NCBI GenBank assembly: GCA_025093555.1
Contig: JAIWNF010000008.1
Span: 62,001 to 126,000, forward strand
Source: Circinella umbellata
Taxonomy: Eukaryota; Mucoromycota; Mucoromycetes; Mucorales; Lichtheimiaceae
Direction: 5' to 3'
DNA: 64,000 nucleotides
This document shows, piece after piece, positions 41,766-53,864 of this stretch (positions within the stretch are counted from its first letter, which is position 1; every line of letters begins with the position of its first letter). The translations under genes and the position numbers were made by a program. The notes beneath the pieces were generated by a model. The model was not told the origin of the DNA and ran no database searches. It saw only the letters and a program-made list of their open reading frames with translations.

Positions 41766-42652
41766 CTATCGTTTAAACAAAACAGCAACCAATAAAAGGA
41801 CCATAGACAAGAAAGTGATTGCTGAAGTAGAAAGGATGATTCCTCTTGAGGCAGGAAAATAACCTTTCGTCATAGTAGTTTGAGAATGGAAATAACGAAT
41901 AGATGCAAAACATAAAAACACCATAGATATCCCAATAAACATTAATCCTACCGGTCTTCCCCATGTACGTAATTCAGGGTCATGTTCTACTGCTCGATCC
42001 AATCGAAATAGTTGAGTAATACCCACACCTACTGAAATAGTAGATAAGCTTGTTCTTACCCATGCGAGGTATGTTCGTTCATTTGCTATATATTTTTGAG
42101 TAAAGTTAATCATAAATAAAGATAAAGAGATATTATAAAAGCATGATTTGTACCTAAATGATCTCTTGCAACACTTCCTGAATTTTCTAAATAAAGTGTT
42201 GCTGAAATATTACGAACTCCATTAATCAGTGTCTCGAGCCAACTCGTTTGTGCATTTTTTTTCTTATCGCGTCGATGCATGAGCAGGGGTTGCTGTTCAT
42301 TTATTTCGTTATCTTCGTCTTCAGTTTCATCGCTTTTCTGATATATGATTTGCCTTGAGCATGAACATCGTGGCTGTTCTTGTCCCTGTTGTTCTTGTGT
42401 ATTTAAAGTATCGCTTGAATTTGTACGAGCTGTTATTTTACTATCAAGGTAGTGTGATTGTTCTTGTCCTACTACTTGGCCCTGTTCTGGCAGGTCACCT
42501 GTGTTATCAAGACGAGAAAAAAAATCGTCTTGTTGTGGTCTTAAGTGAGGTGTATCGTTTGGAGTATAAAAAGAGCCGGGTGAGGTTGATAATGCTGAAG
42601 TTACCATTGTATGGTAATTGCGATGCTTAATGGAGGAAGGACGTGATGACAT
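41766..42652 (-). CDS. DUF202-domain membrane protein
   Basis: Two exons, 42154-42652 and 41766-42085, give 272 aa. The N-terminal 150 residues are polar and acidic (for example SDETEDEDNEINEQQPLL) and probably cytosolic. The intron falls inside the hallmark sequence; splicing joins it as SGSVARDHLANERTYLAWVR, the defining DUF202 start. Three membrane segments follow: SLSTISVGVGITQLF, VGLMFIGISMVFLCFASIRY and IILSTSAITFLSMVLLLVAV. DUF202 also forms the membrane part of Vtc1 and of bacterial YidH. This protein lacks the SPX and VTC catalytic domains, so a polyphosphate role is not implied. Likely an endomembrane or plasma membrane protein of unknown function. Confidence 0.88.
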
Positions 42653-43428
42653 TTGTATAGTTTATCACCAAAAAGTGCCAAAAGTAAAAAAAAGAAGAGT
42701 GAGAGAGAGAGAGGCCGTGAAAATTCTCGGTGGCGGGGTACTATTGGGAAAAGGGGTATATATAAAGAGGGAAATTAGAAAGAAAGAATTAACTATGTTG
42801 TAACACAGTCATATAAATATTGATGCAGATAGCGTCACCCAGGAGGTGTGTTGCGCCTTTCACTGTATCATCGTTCTCTCTCTTTGTTTCTAAAACGTAT
42901 AACATTATGATGATATATTGACATATTATCATTCTTTCTCTTTTTTTTTTCTAAATTCTTCTGAAACAAATATGTCGTTTACCTCCTTGAAAACAAATCG
43001 ACTGTACCACAAAAGAAAAATCTATACGTAACAAACATTTACTCTAAATTACTACCTTCAAGAATAAAACTTTATATATTCGAGCATAATGACCTCGTGT
43101 GTAACATCTTTTTCTCTGTATAAATATGTATAATAACATGTCTAGTAGATCATCCAGGGGAGAAAAGTACAATAGTGTGCATAAAGAAGTTCTCCCTGAA
43201 AAAATGTTATAATAACTCATTGATTTCTATACCTAGCAACCTTCTTATATAAAAATAGTTGTTGTAAGGCTAGTGGTTAGTATTCTTGCGTGATCAGTCG
43301 TCATCAGGCGCAAAGTAGTACACCGTTAAGAAGAAAAAAAGAATAATAATAATATTAATAAAACAAACTGTGTTTTAACTTTTTTTTTTAATTGTAACTC
43401 GGAGAGTGTAATTGATGATGGAATGATT
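42653..43428. other. intergenic
   Basis: Promoter side of the DUF202 gene and 3' side of ASNSD1. No gene is seen. T-rich and GA-rich patches (gagagagaga near 42701-42711) lie just upstream of the DUF202 start. Confidence 0.5.
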
Positions 43429-46132
43429 TTATAAACTTTTTGTGAGTTTATGTTGTCCTTTTTCAGCGCGCGTTTCGCCCGTCATTTTTGCCGTTTTGGC
43501 ACCAAATTGAATAGCTCGTTTCCAATTCCGACAAGCATGTGTAAGTCCAAGAGAATAAGCTACTTGTCTTAATAACAGTTTTTCTCCAATTCCACGACCA
43601 TAGCGCATATCCATCTTGATATGAATAGGGAGTCGACATAAATGATTAACTACATTTGTACTAAGGAATGGAAATCGTGCTTCTTTACCATGATCGGATA
43701 TGATACGATCATCACGACCTAGGAAGAAAGAAATAAAGTATTAGAAGTTTTTAATTTTTGCATTAGATATATGTATAAAGGTGTATATAGAGCGCTCTCT
43801 TTCCATTCGTCTATAACTAATATAATATATATTGGCAAGAAGAGGGTGTGAGGAGATAAGTAGACGACTTATGATACTTTACCTAAGTTTCTAAAAGATA
43901 TCCGATCTACATCTAATTGTGTCTAATATTTTATATTATTTTAGTCCCATTGTATAATCGAATGATAATACTATTTATTACCTCTGAAATTAATCTTTCC
44001 CACCCACCATGTCGAAAAGCTTCTCGGTGTCGTGAATATCCACCTAATTGTTCATCAGCACCTAATCCTGATATCAAAACCCTTGCGTGACTTTCATAAG
44101 GCACAGATGTACCATTTACATCAATTTCACCTTTTCCTCGAGATGCGAACCAAAGTGCCATTGCAATACTCTAAATTTTTATTTTTATTTTTAGTTTTTT
44201 TTGCATAATATTATACTTTTAGCTTTTTTTTTTTGCTGAATTTCAAAAAAGACATAATATGCCGTGTAACTTTTTTTGTTTTTTTTTTCTTGGCTACTTA
44301 CAAGATCCATTACTGTATCTAAAGGATACATCAAGTCGATAATACGATTACGATGCGTCATTGCTTCCGTATAAGGAACATTTATTTCTACAAAATGCCA
44401 TGTTCTTTCTGGAGCGATTTTTCTATTTAGATAATTGAGAAAATAAATATATAAATAAAAAGCTCCTTATTGTGTAATGTGTAAAAATAAAAATAAGCCC
44501 GTTGAATGTATATTTACCTTAATTCTTCTACACTAGCACGTCCTGTGACCCGGTCAGGCGTATTGTAAATGGGCTGTTGTTGTTGTTGTTGTTGTTTCTT
44601 TTGATTTGCATTTTGAGCCCTTGGATTCTCAAACGCCACATTTAGTAAATCAATAGGTTCTGATAAAGGTAGATGGCGATGCGCAAGTGCAGCAAGACAA
44701 ATGCAATCAAGACCACCTGAAAATAAAACTGCTACTCTTGGCTGAGAATGTATTGAACTGTAGAATAGTAAAATATTGTTATTATTTGTTTTCACTATCT
44801 TTTCCTTTTAATTTTTTATCCCGCCCTTGCATATCCCTTTTTTAACCCCATGACAACAATTGTGATGGCGCTTACTCTATAAAAGGTATATCTGCAACAC
44901 GACGTTTTACAGCATCATCAAGAACTTGGGTAAAGTTACAGATTTCTTGTTCTATTTTCTCATCAGGTTGTGGCAAGTCATCATTATTATTCGTTTCCAC
45001 TAATTCTGTACTCAAATTGTCAGGTAACTCAGAGTTAAGCCTTGGAAATGGTAATGGCTTTAATGACGGTTTTTTTTATAATTTTTAGAGTTATAAAATT
45101 TAAAGTTTAGAATTTTTTAGTTCTTGTTCTTGTTGTGTTACTCTTATTATGTTGGTTATTATATCATCGTTCTTTTCACGCGGGAAAAAGAGAAGGAAAA
45201 GAAGAAGTTAATTATATTTACCAAACTTGGATTTTCTTCTTTTTGTAACCATGGATATAATTGAACGAGTGATGATTGATTTATAATAAATACAGGTTCA
45301 AATTCTTGTTTATTCTTATTGTCATCTTTATTATCACATAATTGTATAGAATAAATTCCATTAGCAGGTACTTCTTGCCATTCTAATCCATCTTCTGGTT
45401 TTGCTGTTGAACTAAGTAGTAATCCGTTTTCGTTTTTACACCATAATAAAGATCTTCTACCAAGACAATCACGTCCAAACCAGATTCGATTACTTTGTTT
45501 CTGAAATATATATATTAATGTCACGTTTAAAATGTCTTTTGTTCCCTACCGAAACATTGTAACTTAGGTCATGTGAATATCTTTTTTTTTACCTGATAAA
45601 ATACAAATGCGAAAGGACCTTCTATTTGTGAAAATATATCAAGTAGTTCTATTGGGTCTTTTGAATCAATCTTTGATAAATGTTGCATAAGTGCTGATGT
45701 ATCATTTTCTTCTAAAGAAATCTAAACGATTATAGCCCAGAGTTATTATTATTATTTAAATTTGCTAAAAAAGAGTAGTAGTTATTGATATTAGAATACT
45801 TACAGATAATCCATCAAATATTTCACCATTCCAACAAAGAATATTATTATTTTCACATACAGGTTGAGGTACATTATTACGTCCTCTCAAGTGTAAAACA
45901 GTTGAATAAAACTGTAATACTATGCTATTAACAGTAATTGTCTTTGTCTGTTGTGAATCAGGACCTAAATATAAAATATGATTAGATTAATAACAATTAA
46001 TAAGAGAGCTCAATTTCTTCAATTAAAGAAATAAAAATATATACCTCGTTTTGTATTAATTTCTTTTAAAGTTTCCCATTGTTCTATATTAACATTATTT
46101 GATGTTGTCAGTGAAAATAATATGCCACACAT
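43429..46132 (-). CDS. ASNSD1: asparagine synthetase domain-containing protein 1
   Basis: Multi-exon gene on the minus strand, from [10 protein letters not shown] at 46132 to the stop at 43429. The Cys2 after Met is the nucleophile position of class II glutamine amidotransferases. Next comes [18 protein letters not shown], part of the amidotransferase fold. The synthetase part has the PP-loop [20 protein letters not shown] and [13 protein letters not shown], then [40 protein letters not shown] and [20 protein letters not shown], all ASNSD1 signatures that differ from ordinary asparagine synthetase. The stretch [12 protein letters not shown] lies in a variable loop. The biochemical role of this family is not established. 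It is divergent from polymerase alpha with a 233-bp shared upstream region. Confidence 0.9.
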
Positions 46133-46194
46133 TTTAAGTGAAAAGTGTATCTGTGTATTATTCCCGCTGATTGGGGAAAAATTCACCAAGAAAC

Positions 46195-46206
46195 ACGCGA
46201 TCGCGT
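46195..46206. promoter_or_regulatory. MCB-like palindrome, POLA1/ASNSD1 intergenic
   Basis: Perfect 12-bp palindrome acgcgatcgcgt, containing two ACGCG half-sites, about 160 bp upstream of the polymerase alpha ATG. With the ACGCGT at 46222 it resembles paired MluI cell-cycle boxes bound by MBF in other fungi. Confidence 0.55.
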
Positions 46207-46221
46207 ATTTTTGTGACTGAA

Positions 46222-46227
46222 ACGCGT
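46222..46227. promoter_or_regulatory. MCB element ACGCGT upstream of POLA1
   Basis: Exact ACGCGT, 139 bp upstream of the POLA1 start codon. MBF-regulated G1/S transcription of POL1 is established in yeasts; regulation here is inferred from the motif only. Confidence 0.5.
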
Positions 46228-46365
46228 ACCTGATTTTTTTTTTCTCTTCCAGACATACACTTCTGAACACACTTTCATACAAAAAAAAAAAAAAAGGCGT
46301 GTCGCTCTTTCGTTCTTTATCAACCCTTTCTTTATTATTATTACTATTTCTAACAGAGAGTTCCT

Positions 46366-49300
46366 ATGGATAGAGGTGAAAGACTTGCAAAACTTACTCA
46401 ATTACGAGATAAAAAGGCTGGGAAACGACATCGAGTAATGCTTATTCCTTTTATATTAAGCTTCTTTAAACATTGTAGAAGAGTAAAAAAAAATAGAAAT
46501 AGTTAATCCTTTCATTATGAATTATGTGCATGTGCGTATATTCCCTTGTGTTTTTTTTCTTATTTAGACGGAAGATCACGATGTATATGAAGAAGTAGAC
46601 GAACATGATTATAAAGCTGTTTATGACGATGCCAATTTCGTTGAAGACGACGACGAAGGAGGTTATATTGATGATGGTTTAAACAACGATGACGAAAATC
46701 AATATTCAGACGAATATGACGATACAGATTCCAAACTTGCCAGTATGTTACTTTTTTTTTTTTTTCTATATATGATTTATTGATAATAATAATGTATCAA
46801 TAACAATAATAATAATAACTGGGGTATTTACTGGTGTATAGGTAAAAGGAAACGTAAAACAACTGGTTTATCATCTAAAGAGAAAAAACAACAAGAAGTA
46901 CAACCACAAACATCACAAAATATTGCTAGTATGTTCTCTAAATCAGCTAAAATGTCTGCTGTCAAGGATCGTAAAAAAGCGGATGAGGTAAAAATAAATA
47001 AATAATTAGAGTAACTAATACAACAATGTGAAATAATAGAGTATTAATATAAAAAGTATAATAATATTCTATTATAATAATAGAAAACGAAAAAGGAAGA
47101 TGATGATTTTATGGCTGATATTCTTGCAAGTATTGATGAACCTTCTTCTTCAACTGAACGAAAACGACCTATAGTAAGTACATCATCATCATCACAAAAC
47201 CATGGATTCTCTCATAGACCACGATCGTCATTACGATATGGAACTGGATTAAGCTCTGGATATATGGTTCGTGGTGGTATGGCACAAAAATCATCATCTG
47301 GACAATCACCTATATCATCCATCAAGAAAGAACCTTTGATTGGTAGTAGCAGTAGCATTTTGAAAGGAGCAGAAAGTCTCAAACAAAAGAATCAAAATCG
47401 TGTCTCTTTCTCCGCAGAAGAGCATAAGAATGGTGATGATGATGTAAATATGGATGGAGAAGTCTCTACAACTACTAGTCAACAACAACAACAAGAAGCA
47501 AATCAAAATAACGAAAATGATGAATTTATCGATGACACAATGATGGCAGCCATGGATGATTATGAAATTAAACAAGAAGAACAACAACAACAAGAAAAGG
47601 ATATCGAATCACTTAATGTACCAAAAGCAGAACCTAAATCATCATTTACAACTGTTAAAGAAAAGCGTACGGATCTACAAACGTGGGAAAGTGCTGCTGC
47701 TATGGTATCAGATTCTATCCCAGCAGATGATTCTATAGAAGATGCCGTACGTTCTATGGAACCACCACGTAATATGGATGCATTGGAAAAAGATGGAAGT
47801 TTACATTTGTGGTGGTATGATGCCTACGAAAGACGTGATAAGGGTTATATATATTTATTTGGCAAGGTATGTTTTATCATTCAGAATGAGGGCAAAGGTG
47901 AGAAATATCTAATTATTGCTTTGTTGCTGTTCATTTTATAGATTTTGAATAAATCCAATAATCGTTACATCAGTTGCTGTGTTACTGTCAAAAATATTGA
48001 ACGGACTCTTTTCCTTCTTCCTCGAAAATACAAAGTTGATGCACAAGGAAATCCAACTCAAGAAGAAGTGAATATTCAAGATGTTCATGCAGAATTTACA
48101 GCAATTTCCAATATTAGTAAAATTCTTGCAAAACCTGTATCTAGAAAGTATGCTTTTGAATTACCTGATGTACCTGCAGAAGCTGATTATCTTAAAGTCC
48201 ACTATAGTTATGAAGGTAAGGACAAAGTTTTTTTTTACTCATATTATATGAGTGTTAAAGTAGTTGGGAAAATATTTTCTTTTTTCTTGCTTTGTGATTC
48301 TAATTTATTATTTTGTTATATAACGCAGAGCCTCATTTACCTGAAAACTTGACTGGTAGTACATTTAGTCATATCTTTGGCTCTAATACAGGTCCTTTGG
48401 AACACTTTTTAGTGAAGCGAGATATTATGGGTCCTTGTTGGTTAAAAATTGAAAATGCGAAACTTAGTGGTAGCAACGTAAGTATCTTGTTGAGGAAACA
48501 TACTAAAGTGCTATTATGTGTACACACACAGGCATATATATACTGACGTACCGTGATATAATATTACGTAGGAAACATGGTGTAAAGCTGAAGTAGTTAT
48601 TGAAGACCCAAAACTTGTTAATCCATTACGTGATGCGAATGGAAACGCACCTAGTCATATCCCTCCTCTTGTTATCTTGTCATTAAGTTTACGAACTGTG
48701 ATGAATCACCAAAAAAATCAAAATGAAATCGTTGCTGCGAGTGGTCTTGTTTGTACTCAAGGTAAAAAAAAAACAGGAATAATTTTATATCTTTTTCTTG
48801 CTTTTGGTCATTAGTTTTTTTCTATAAAAAGGTATTGACACTATATTTGTTTTGTATAAAATTAGTTCAAATTGATGAGCCAACACCTATTGAAAAGCAA
48901 CCCAAAACTCGGTTCACTATTGTTCGTCAATTGAGTAATACACCTTATCCAGCTGGATTCAACGATATTGTTGCTCGTGAAAGAAAAACCGGATTTGCTC
49001 TTCAAGTTGAACGAACTGAAAATGCTTTGTTGAATTGTTTAATTGGTAAAATAAGCGGAATGGAGAGATAGAGAGATAGAGAGATATAATGTATAATAGA
49101 TAAAAAAATAGAACAGAAGCTGATTTTTCTTTATGTGGTACTATTAGCAAAGATTCATGTTGCTGACCCAGACGTGATCGTTGGCCATAACTTTGCTGGT
49201 TTTGATTTGGATGTATTATTACATCGTATGAAAAATTTAAATACTCAGCATTGGCATAAATTGGGTCGTTTTAAACGTAAATTGTAATGTATCATATTTA

Positions 49301-52300
49301 TTATCCGTTTGTTACGTAAAACAACAACAAAAGACATAATACCTAATTCATATTTTCCTATCTATATATCTAGCTGGCCTAAACTTCAACAAGGTGCAGG
49401 TGGTACAGGTGAAGCAACTTATCAAGAACGAATGTTTATGAGTGGTCGACTTGTTTGTGACACTTATCTTGCTGCTAAAGATTTGATTCGAAGTAAATCC
49501 TATCGATTGACCAATTTGGCAGAATCACAACTTAAGATCGATCGTGAAGATCTTGAATATGACAAGACACATGAATATTTTGAAGATCCCAAGACATTAA
49601 TGCACCTTATCAAACACTGTGCTTTTGATACATTTTTAACTTCAGCTCTTATGTTTAAACTTCAAATTCTTCCATTAACAAAACAATTAACAAATTTGGC
49701 TGGTAATTTATGGTAAGTTTATACATAAATTATGAAAGAAAAGGAAAAAGAATGGCAAGAGAAAGGGTGGATTTGTATATATAAATATATACAGTGATTA
49801 ATTATTTACTTATATTTATATAAAGGTCAAGATCAATGACAGGCGCTCGTGCAGAACGTAACGAATTCCTATTACTTCACGAATTCCATCGACAAAAATA
49901 TATTTGTCCTGATAAACAATTTGCCAAGACAAGTGCTCCTGAACAATTGGATCCCGAATTTGATGCAGATGAAGGTAATAATAAAAATATTATATACATT
50001 GTTTTAGTGAAGTATTAAGTTATTATATGTGTGTGTTTTTTTAGTTGGTGAACAACTTCAAAAGACAAAAGGCAAGAGTGGTCGCAGAAAACCTGCTTAT
50101 TCTGGTGGTCTCGTTCTTGAACCAAAGAAAGGATTTTATGATAAATATGTCTTATTATTGGATTTCAACAGTTTATATCCTTCTATTATGCAAGAATATA
50201 ATGTGTGCTTTACTACTGTACAACGTCATAATTTAACCCCCGAAACTGGAGAGGTAAACACATAATAATAATGAATTATTGGGTTGATTAGGATGATTAT
50301 ATATGTTGTAAATATGCTAATATAATTGGATATTCTTTTTATTTATTAATATTCAGGAGCAAACCGAAGATAAAGTACCTGATGTACCTGATCAATCTAT
50401 ATCTCAAGGTTTATTGCCACGTCTTATTAAAACACTTGTTGATCGTCGTCGTCAAGTTAAAAAACTTATGAAAGATCCTAAAAACACCGAAACAGAATTC
50501 ATGCAGGTAAAAATTACAGATATTTATGTGTGAAACAAAAGGAAAAAAAAGCATATGTTATATGTAGCGTACTAACAGAAAAAAATTTTCCCATAAATGA
50601 TGATTTTTATTTATTAGTTCAACATTCGACAACAAGCATTGAAACTTACAGCCAACAGTATGTACGGTTGTCTTGGTTTTTCCAATTCACGTTTCTATGC
50701 CAAACCATTAGCCATGTTGATTACACATAAGGGTCGTGAAATTCTTCAAAACACCGTGGATTTAGCGGGTACCTTGGATTTAAATGTCATTTATGGTGAT
50801 ACAGATTCCATTATGGTGTACACCAATGAAAATGATATCCAAAAAGTGAAGGAGATTGGTAACATGATGAAAAAGAAGGTCAATGAACGCTATAATTTGA
50901 TGGAAATCGATATCGATGGTTTTTTTAAACATTTGCTTTTATTGAAAAAGAAAAAGTATGCTGCTTTGTTGGTTGAAGAGAAACCAGATGGAACTCTTTC
51001 AGAAACTGTAGAAACAAAAGGTCTTGATCTTGTTCGTAGAGATTGGTGTGATCTTTCACATGATGTATCTTCGTAAGTTATTATTATTCTGATTTGTTAT
51101 GTTAAAAGTGAGGTAGTGGATTAGAAGTTTTTTCCTTTTTTTTTTTAAAAAAAATTGACTTGTACCCAAAAAAAAACGTATTATTATAGACGAGTATTAT
51201 CTTTTATTTTATCCGAAAAAGATCGTGAAGAAGTAGTGGATGAAATTCATTCATATCTTGAAACTGTTGGAAAAGAAATCCGCGAAGGATCTATACCACT
51301 TGAAAAGTTTGTTATTAATAAGGTAAAATGAAAAAAAAAGTTATATTATCCATAAACCTTTTTTTTTTTCTTTTATTCTTAGCATACAGATTTTAGATAA
51401 ACAATTTGTTAATTTTTTTTTGTTATGATATTTAGCAATTGACCAAGAACCCTCAAGAATATGCTGATGCTAAATCTCAACCTCATGTTCAAGTAGCATT
51501 GCGCATGAGGCAGGCAGGTATCAGTGTAAAATCCGGAGATACCATTCCTTATGTCATCTGTCAAGTTGATGGTGTTGCCAGCGGTACCAAACAAGGATTT
51601 GCAGATCGAGCTTATCATCCAGACGACGTTGTTCGTAATGAAATGCAGTTAGATATCGACTGGTATTTAAACCAACAAGTTCATCCACCTATCGGACGTT
51701 TATGTTCTCCCATCGATGGTACTGATATTGCTCGCCTAGCCGAATGTTTAGGGTTGGATAGTACCAAATTCAACGTGAGCCGAAGTTATATTGAAGAAAA
51801 TGATGAAGAATTCACTACTTTGGAGTCACAAATTAGTGATGTGGAACGCTTCAAGGATGCTGAACGACTTGTACTTCAATGTGGTTCTTGTAAAAATGAA
51901 CAACCTTTTGAAGGTATTGCACGTATGTTGGATGATAATAATACAGTTGTTTCAGGTCTTCAATGTGAAAATTGTCAACGTATGATTGGCGAAACAGTGA
52001 TTCGTAATGCATTGATTCGTGCTATGCGTCATTTTATTCGACAATATTATCAAGGCTGGTTGGTATGTGATGATAGCACTTGTGATTCTCGAACTCGATC
52101 TATGTCTGTCTTTGGCAGACGTTGTTTGAAAGAAAATTGCCACGGTGCAATGAAACGCGAGGTAAGAAATGAATCATTTTATGTGTATATGTGTGCTGTC
52201 AAGATAATAACTATTTACTAAATGAATCCGTTCTATTTTATATAGTATACCGATAAACAGCTGTATACACAACTTTTATATTTTACAACCATTCTTGACC

Positions 52301-52557
52301 CATCTAAAGCCAGAAAAAACGCTCAAGATTCACCATCATCAGGTATTGTTTAAAGACACAGAACGTTACATTTAGTTTGATTATGTTGTTGGAACTAATA
52401 ACTATTATTATTATTTATTATAGCATCCATTGAATCCATTATTAACAAGCATCATACAACCTTTACAAGACTTAATGCAGTAGCAGATGGTTATTTACGT
52501 CGGTCAGGTTACCGTCATGTAGATTTGACCAAATTAATGTCACTCGTCAAAATCTAA
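46366..52557 (+). CDS. POLA1: DNA polymerase alpha catalytic subunit
   Basis: Family B replicative polymerase that extends primase-made RNA primers. About 15 or more exons from [20 protein letters not shown] to MSLVKI. The N-terminal acidic region ([20 protein letters not shown]) is the polymerase-alpha N-domain that contacts the primosome/Ctf4. Motif A is [15 protein letters not shown], motif [21 protein letters not shown], and motif [10 protein letters not shown]. The C-terminus holds two Cys-rich modules, [12 protein letters not shown] with CENCQ, and [12 protein letters not shown] with CLKENC, binding Zn and the B subunit. The exonuclease fold is degenerate: the Exo I region ([19 protein letters not shown]) lacks the D-x-E pair, so proofreading is absent as in other alpha polymerases. 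Exo II, however, reads [10 protein letters not shown] with an Asp. It has poly-Gln runs in the N-domain. Confidence 0.95.
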
Positions 52558-53086
52558 AAAATAATACACACGCACACCCATTTATATATACAAATATAAT
52601 CATAATAATCATAATAAAATGCATATAATATCTCTTCATTATTGATAATAATAATAATAACAAAGGGCCTATATCACTGATTGCTATTTTGTTTGTGTTT
52701 TGCAACATTTTTTGTTGGATCATTCACCCTACTAGCCTCTCTGACCCTTTTTTTTTTCTTACCTGAATCAATGACACTGCCTGTGTGGAACAATAAAAAA
52801 TAAACAAATGATAAAACCTGATACATTGATTTAAGGGATGGTGAATATTCTGATCAATGTTTTTGCTAATAAAAGTAGCACAGACATCATATCCTCTATG
52901 TGTACAAAATGTTTATGACCTCATGACTTCTCTTGTAAAGCATGGTAAACGTAAGTAAAAATATAAAATGAGACAAAACAACGTAACAAATGAATTTCTT
53001 TTCTTTTTTTTTTTTTTTTGCTTTCTCAAGATATTTTCGTTCATTTATATCTACTTACACATTAAGATTATATCTTACTTTCAAGA
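52558..53086. other. intergenic
   Basis: 3' region of polymerase alpha and 5' region of the small gene at 53087. Low-complexity ATA and T runs (53007-53020). No gene is seen. Confidence 0.5.
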
Positions 53087-53635
53087 ATGTCAGAACTTCG
53101 AAAGTATATCATTCAATCTTTTTGTGAAGGTAAGATAATTGAACTAGCTTGATAAACAACAGTAGCACATGGTATGATATAAAAATAAACATGTTAACAT
53201 AATAACATCATATCGTCACTATACGATATTTAGATCCATTGGAAACATCGGATGTTCTTGCACAAGCATTACGTGAACTAAACATATATATAACGCATGA
53301 TGATAATGAAGAATTGGGACGACACGCAAGATTAGGTGTTTGGCAAAAAGTATTCGTATTTCATATGTATATTTGGCGATGGGTAATGTTTTTGGCTGAT
53401 CCAGTATTGCTATATTGGCAAGGAAATGGAAAAGATGATGAGTGTAAAGATTATTCTCTGATTATGGAAAGAATGAAATGATTTAGATTTTTATCTCACT
53501 TATGCTCGTTTGATTGATTCACTTTCAACATATATAGATTCGCGTAATTCATCTACTATTAATAATGGCGTTGATGACGATAGTGATAACCCTTCTTCTC
53601 CCCATCCACATGATGTTGGGAGTAACCGAAGTTAA
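53087..53635 (+). CDS. hypothetical protein, 133 aa
   Basis: Model with three exons: 53087-53129, 53234-53443 and 53487-53635. It starts MSELRKYIIQSFCEDPLETS and continues with an aromatic-rich middle (VWQKVFVFHMYIWRWVMFLA). A 43-nt intron (gtaaag...tttag) joins GNGKDDE to YFYLTYARLIDSLSTYIDS. Without removing that short intron the frame stops early, while splicing adds 49 coherent codons ending PHPHDVGSNRS. No family was recognised. It lies tail to tail with CDC6 and could be a small scaffold or membrane-adjacent protein. The model rests on splice signals and continuity only. Confidence 0.5.
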
Positions 53636-53756
53636 TAATAATCCTAGTTAATTTCATCCATTATGTTATTAATAATGATGATGTTGATCTTATAAAAAAC
53701 AAACAGAAATGATGTAGTCTTTTTTTTCTCTTTTATTTTATTATTGGTATATACAT

Positions 53757-53778
53757 ATATACATATATACGTATATAT

Positions 53779-53811
<33 letters not shown>
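53757..53811. repeat. (TA)n and (TAA)n microsatellite
   Basis: Tandem atatac/tatata units followed by at least ten TAA units, in the 229-bp convergent spacer between the small gene and CDC6. Confidence 0.8.
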
Positions 53812-53864
53812 CATGATTGCTAATCATTCTTCTTTTTCTTTTCAATTATTATATTATAATATGT

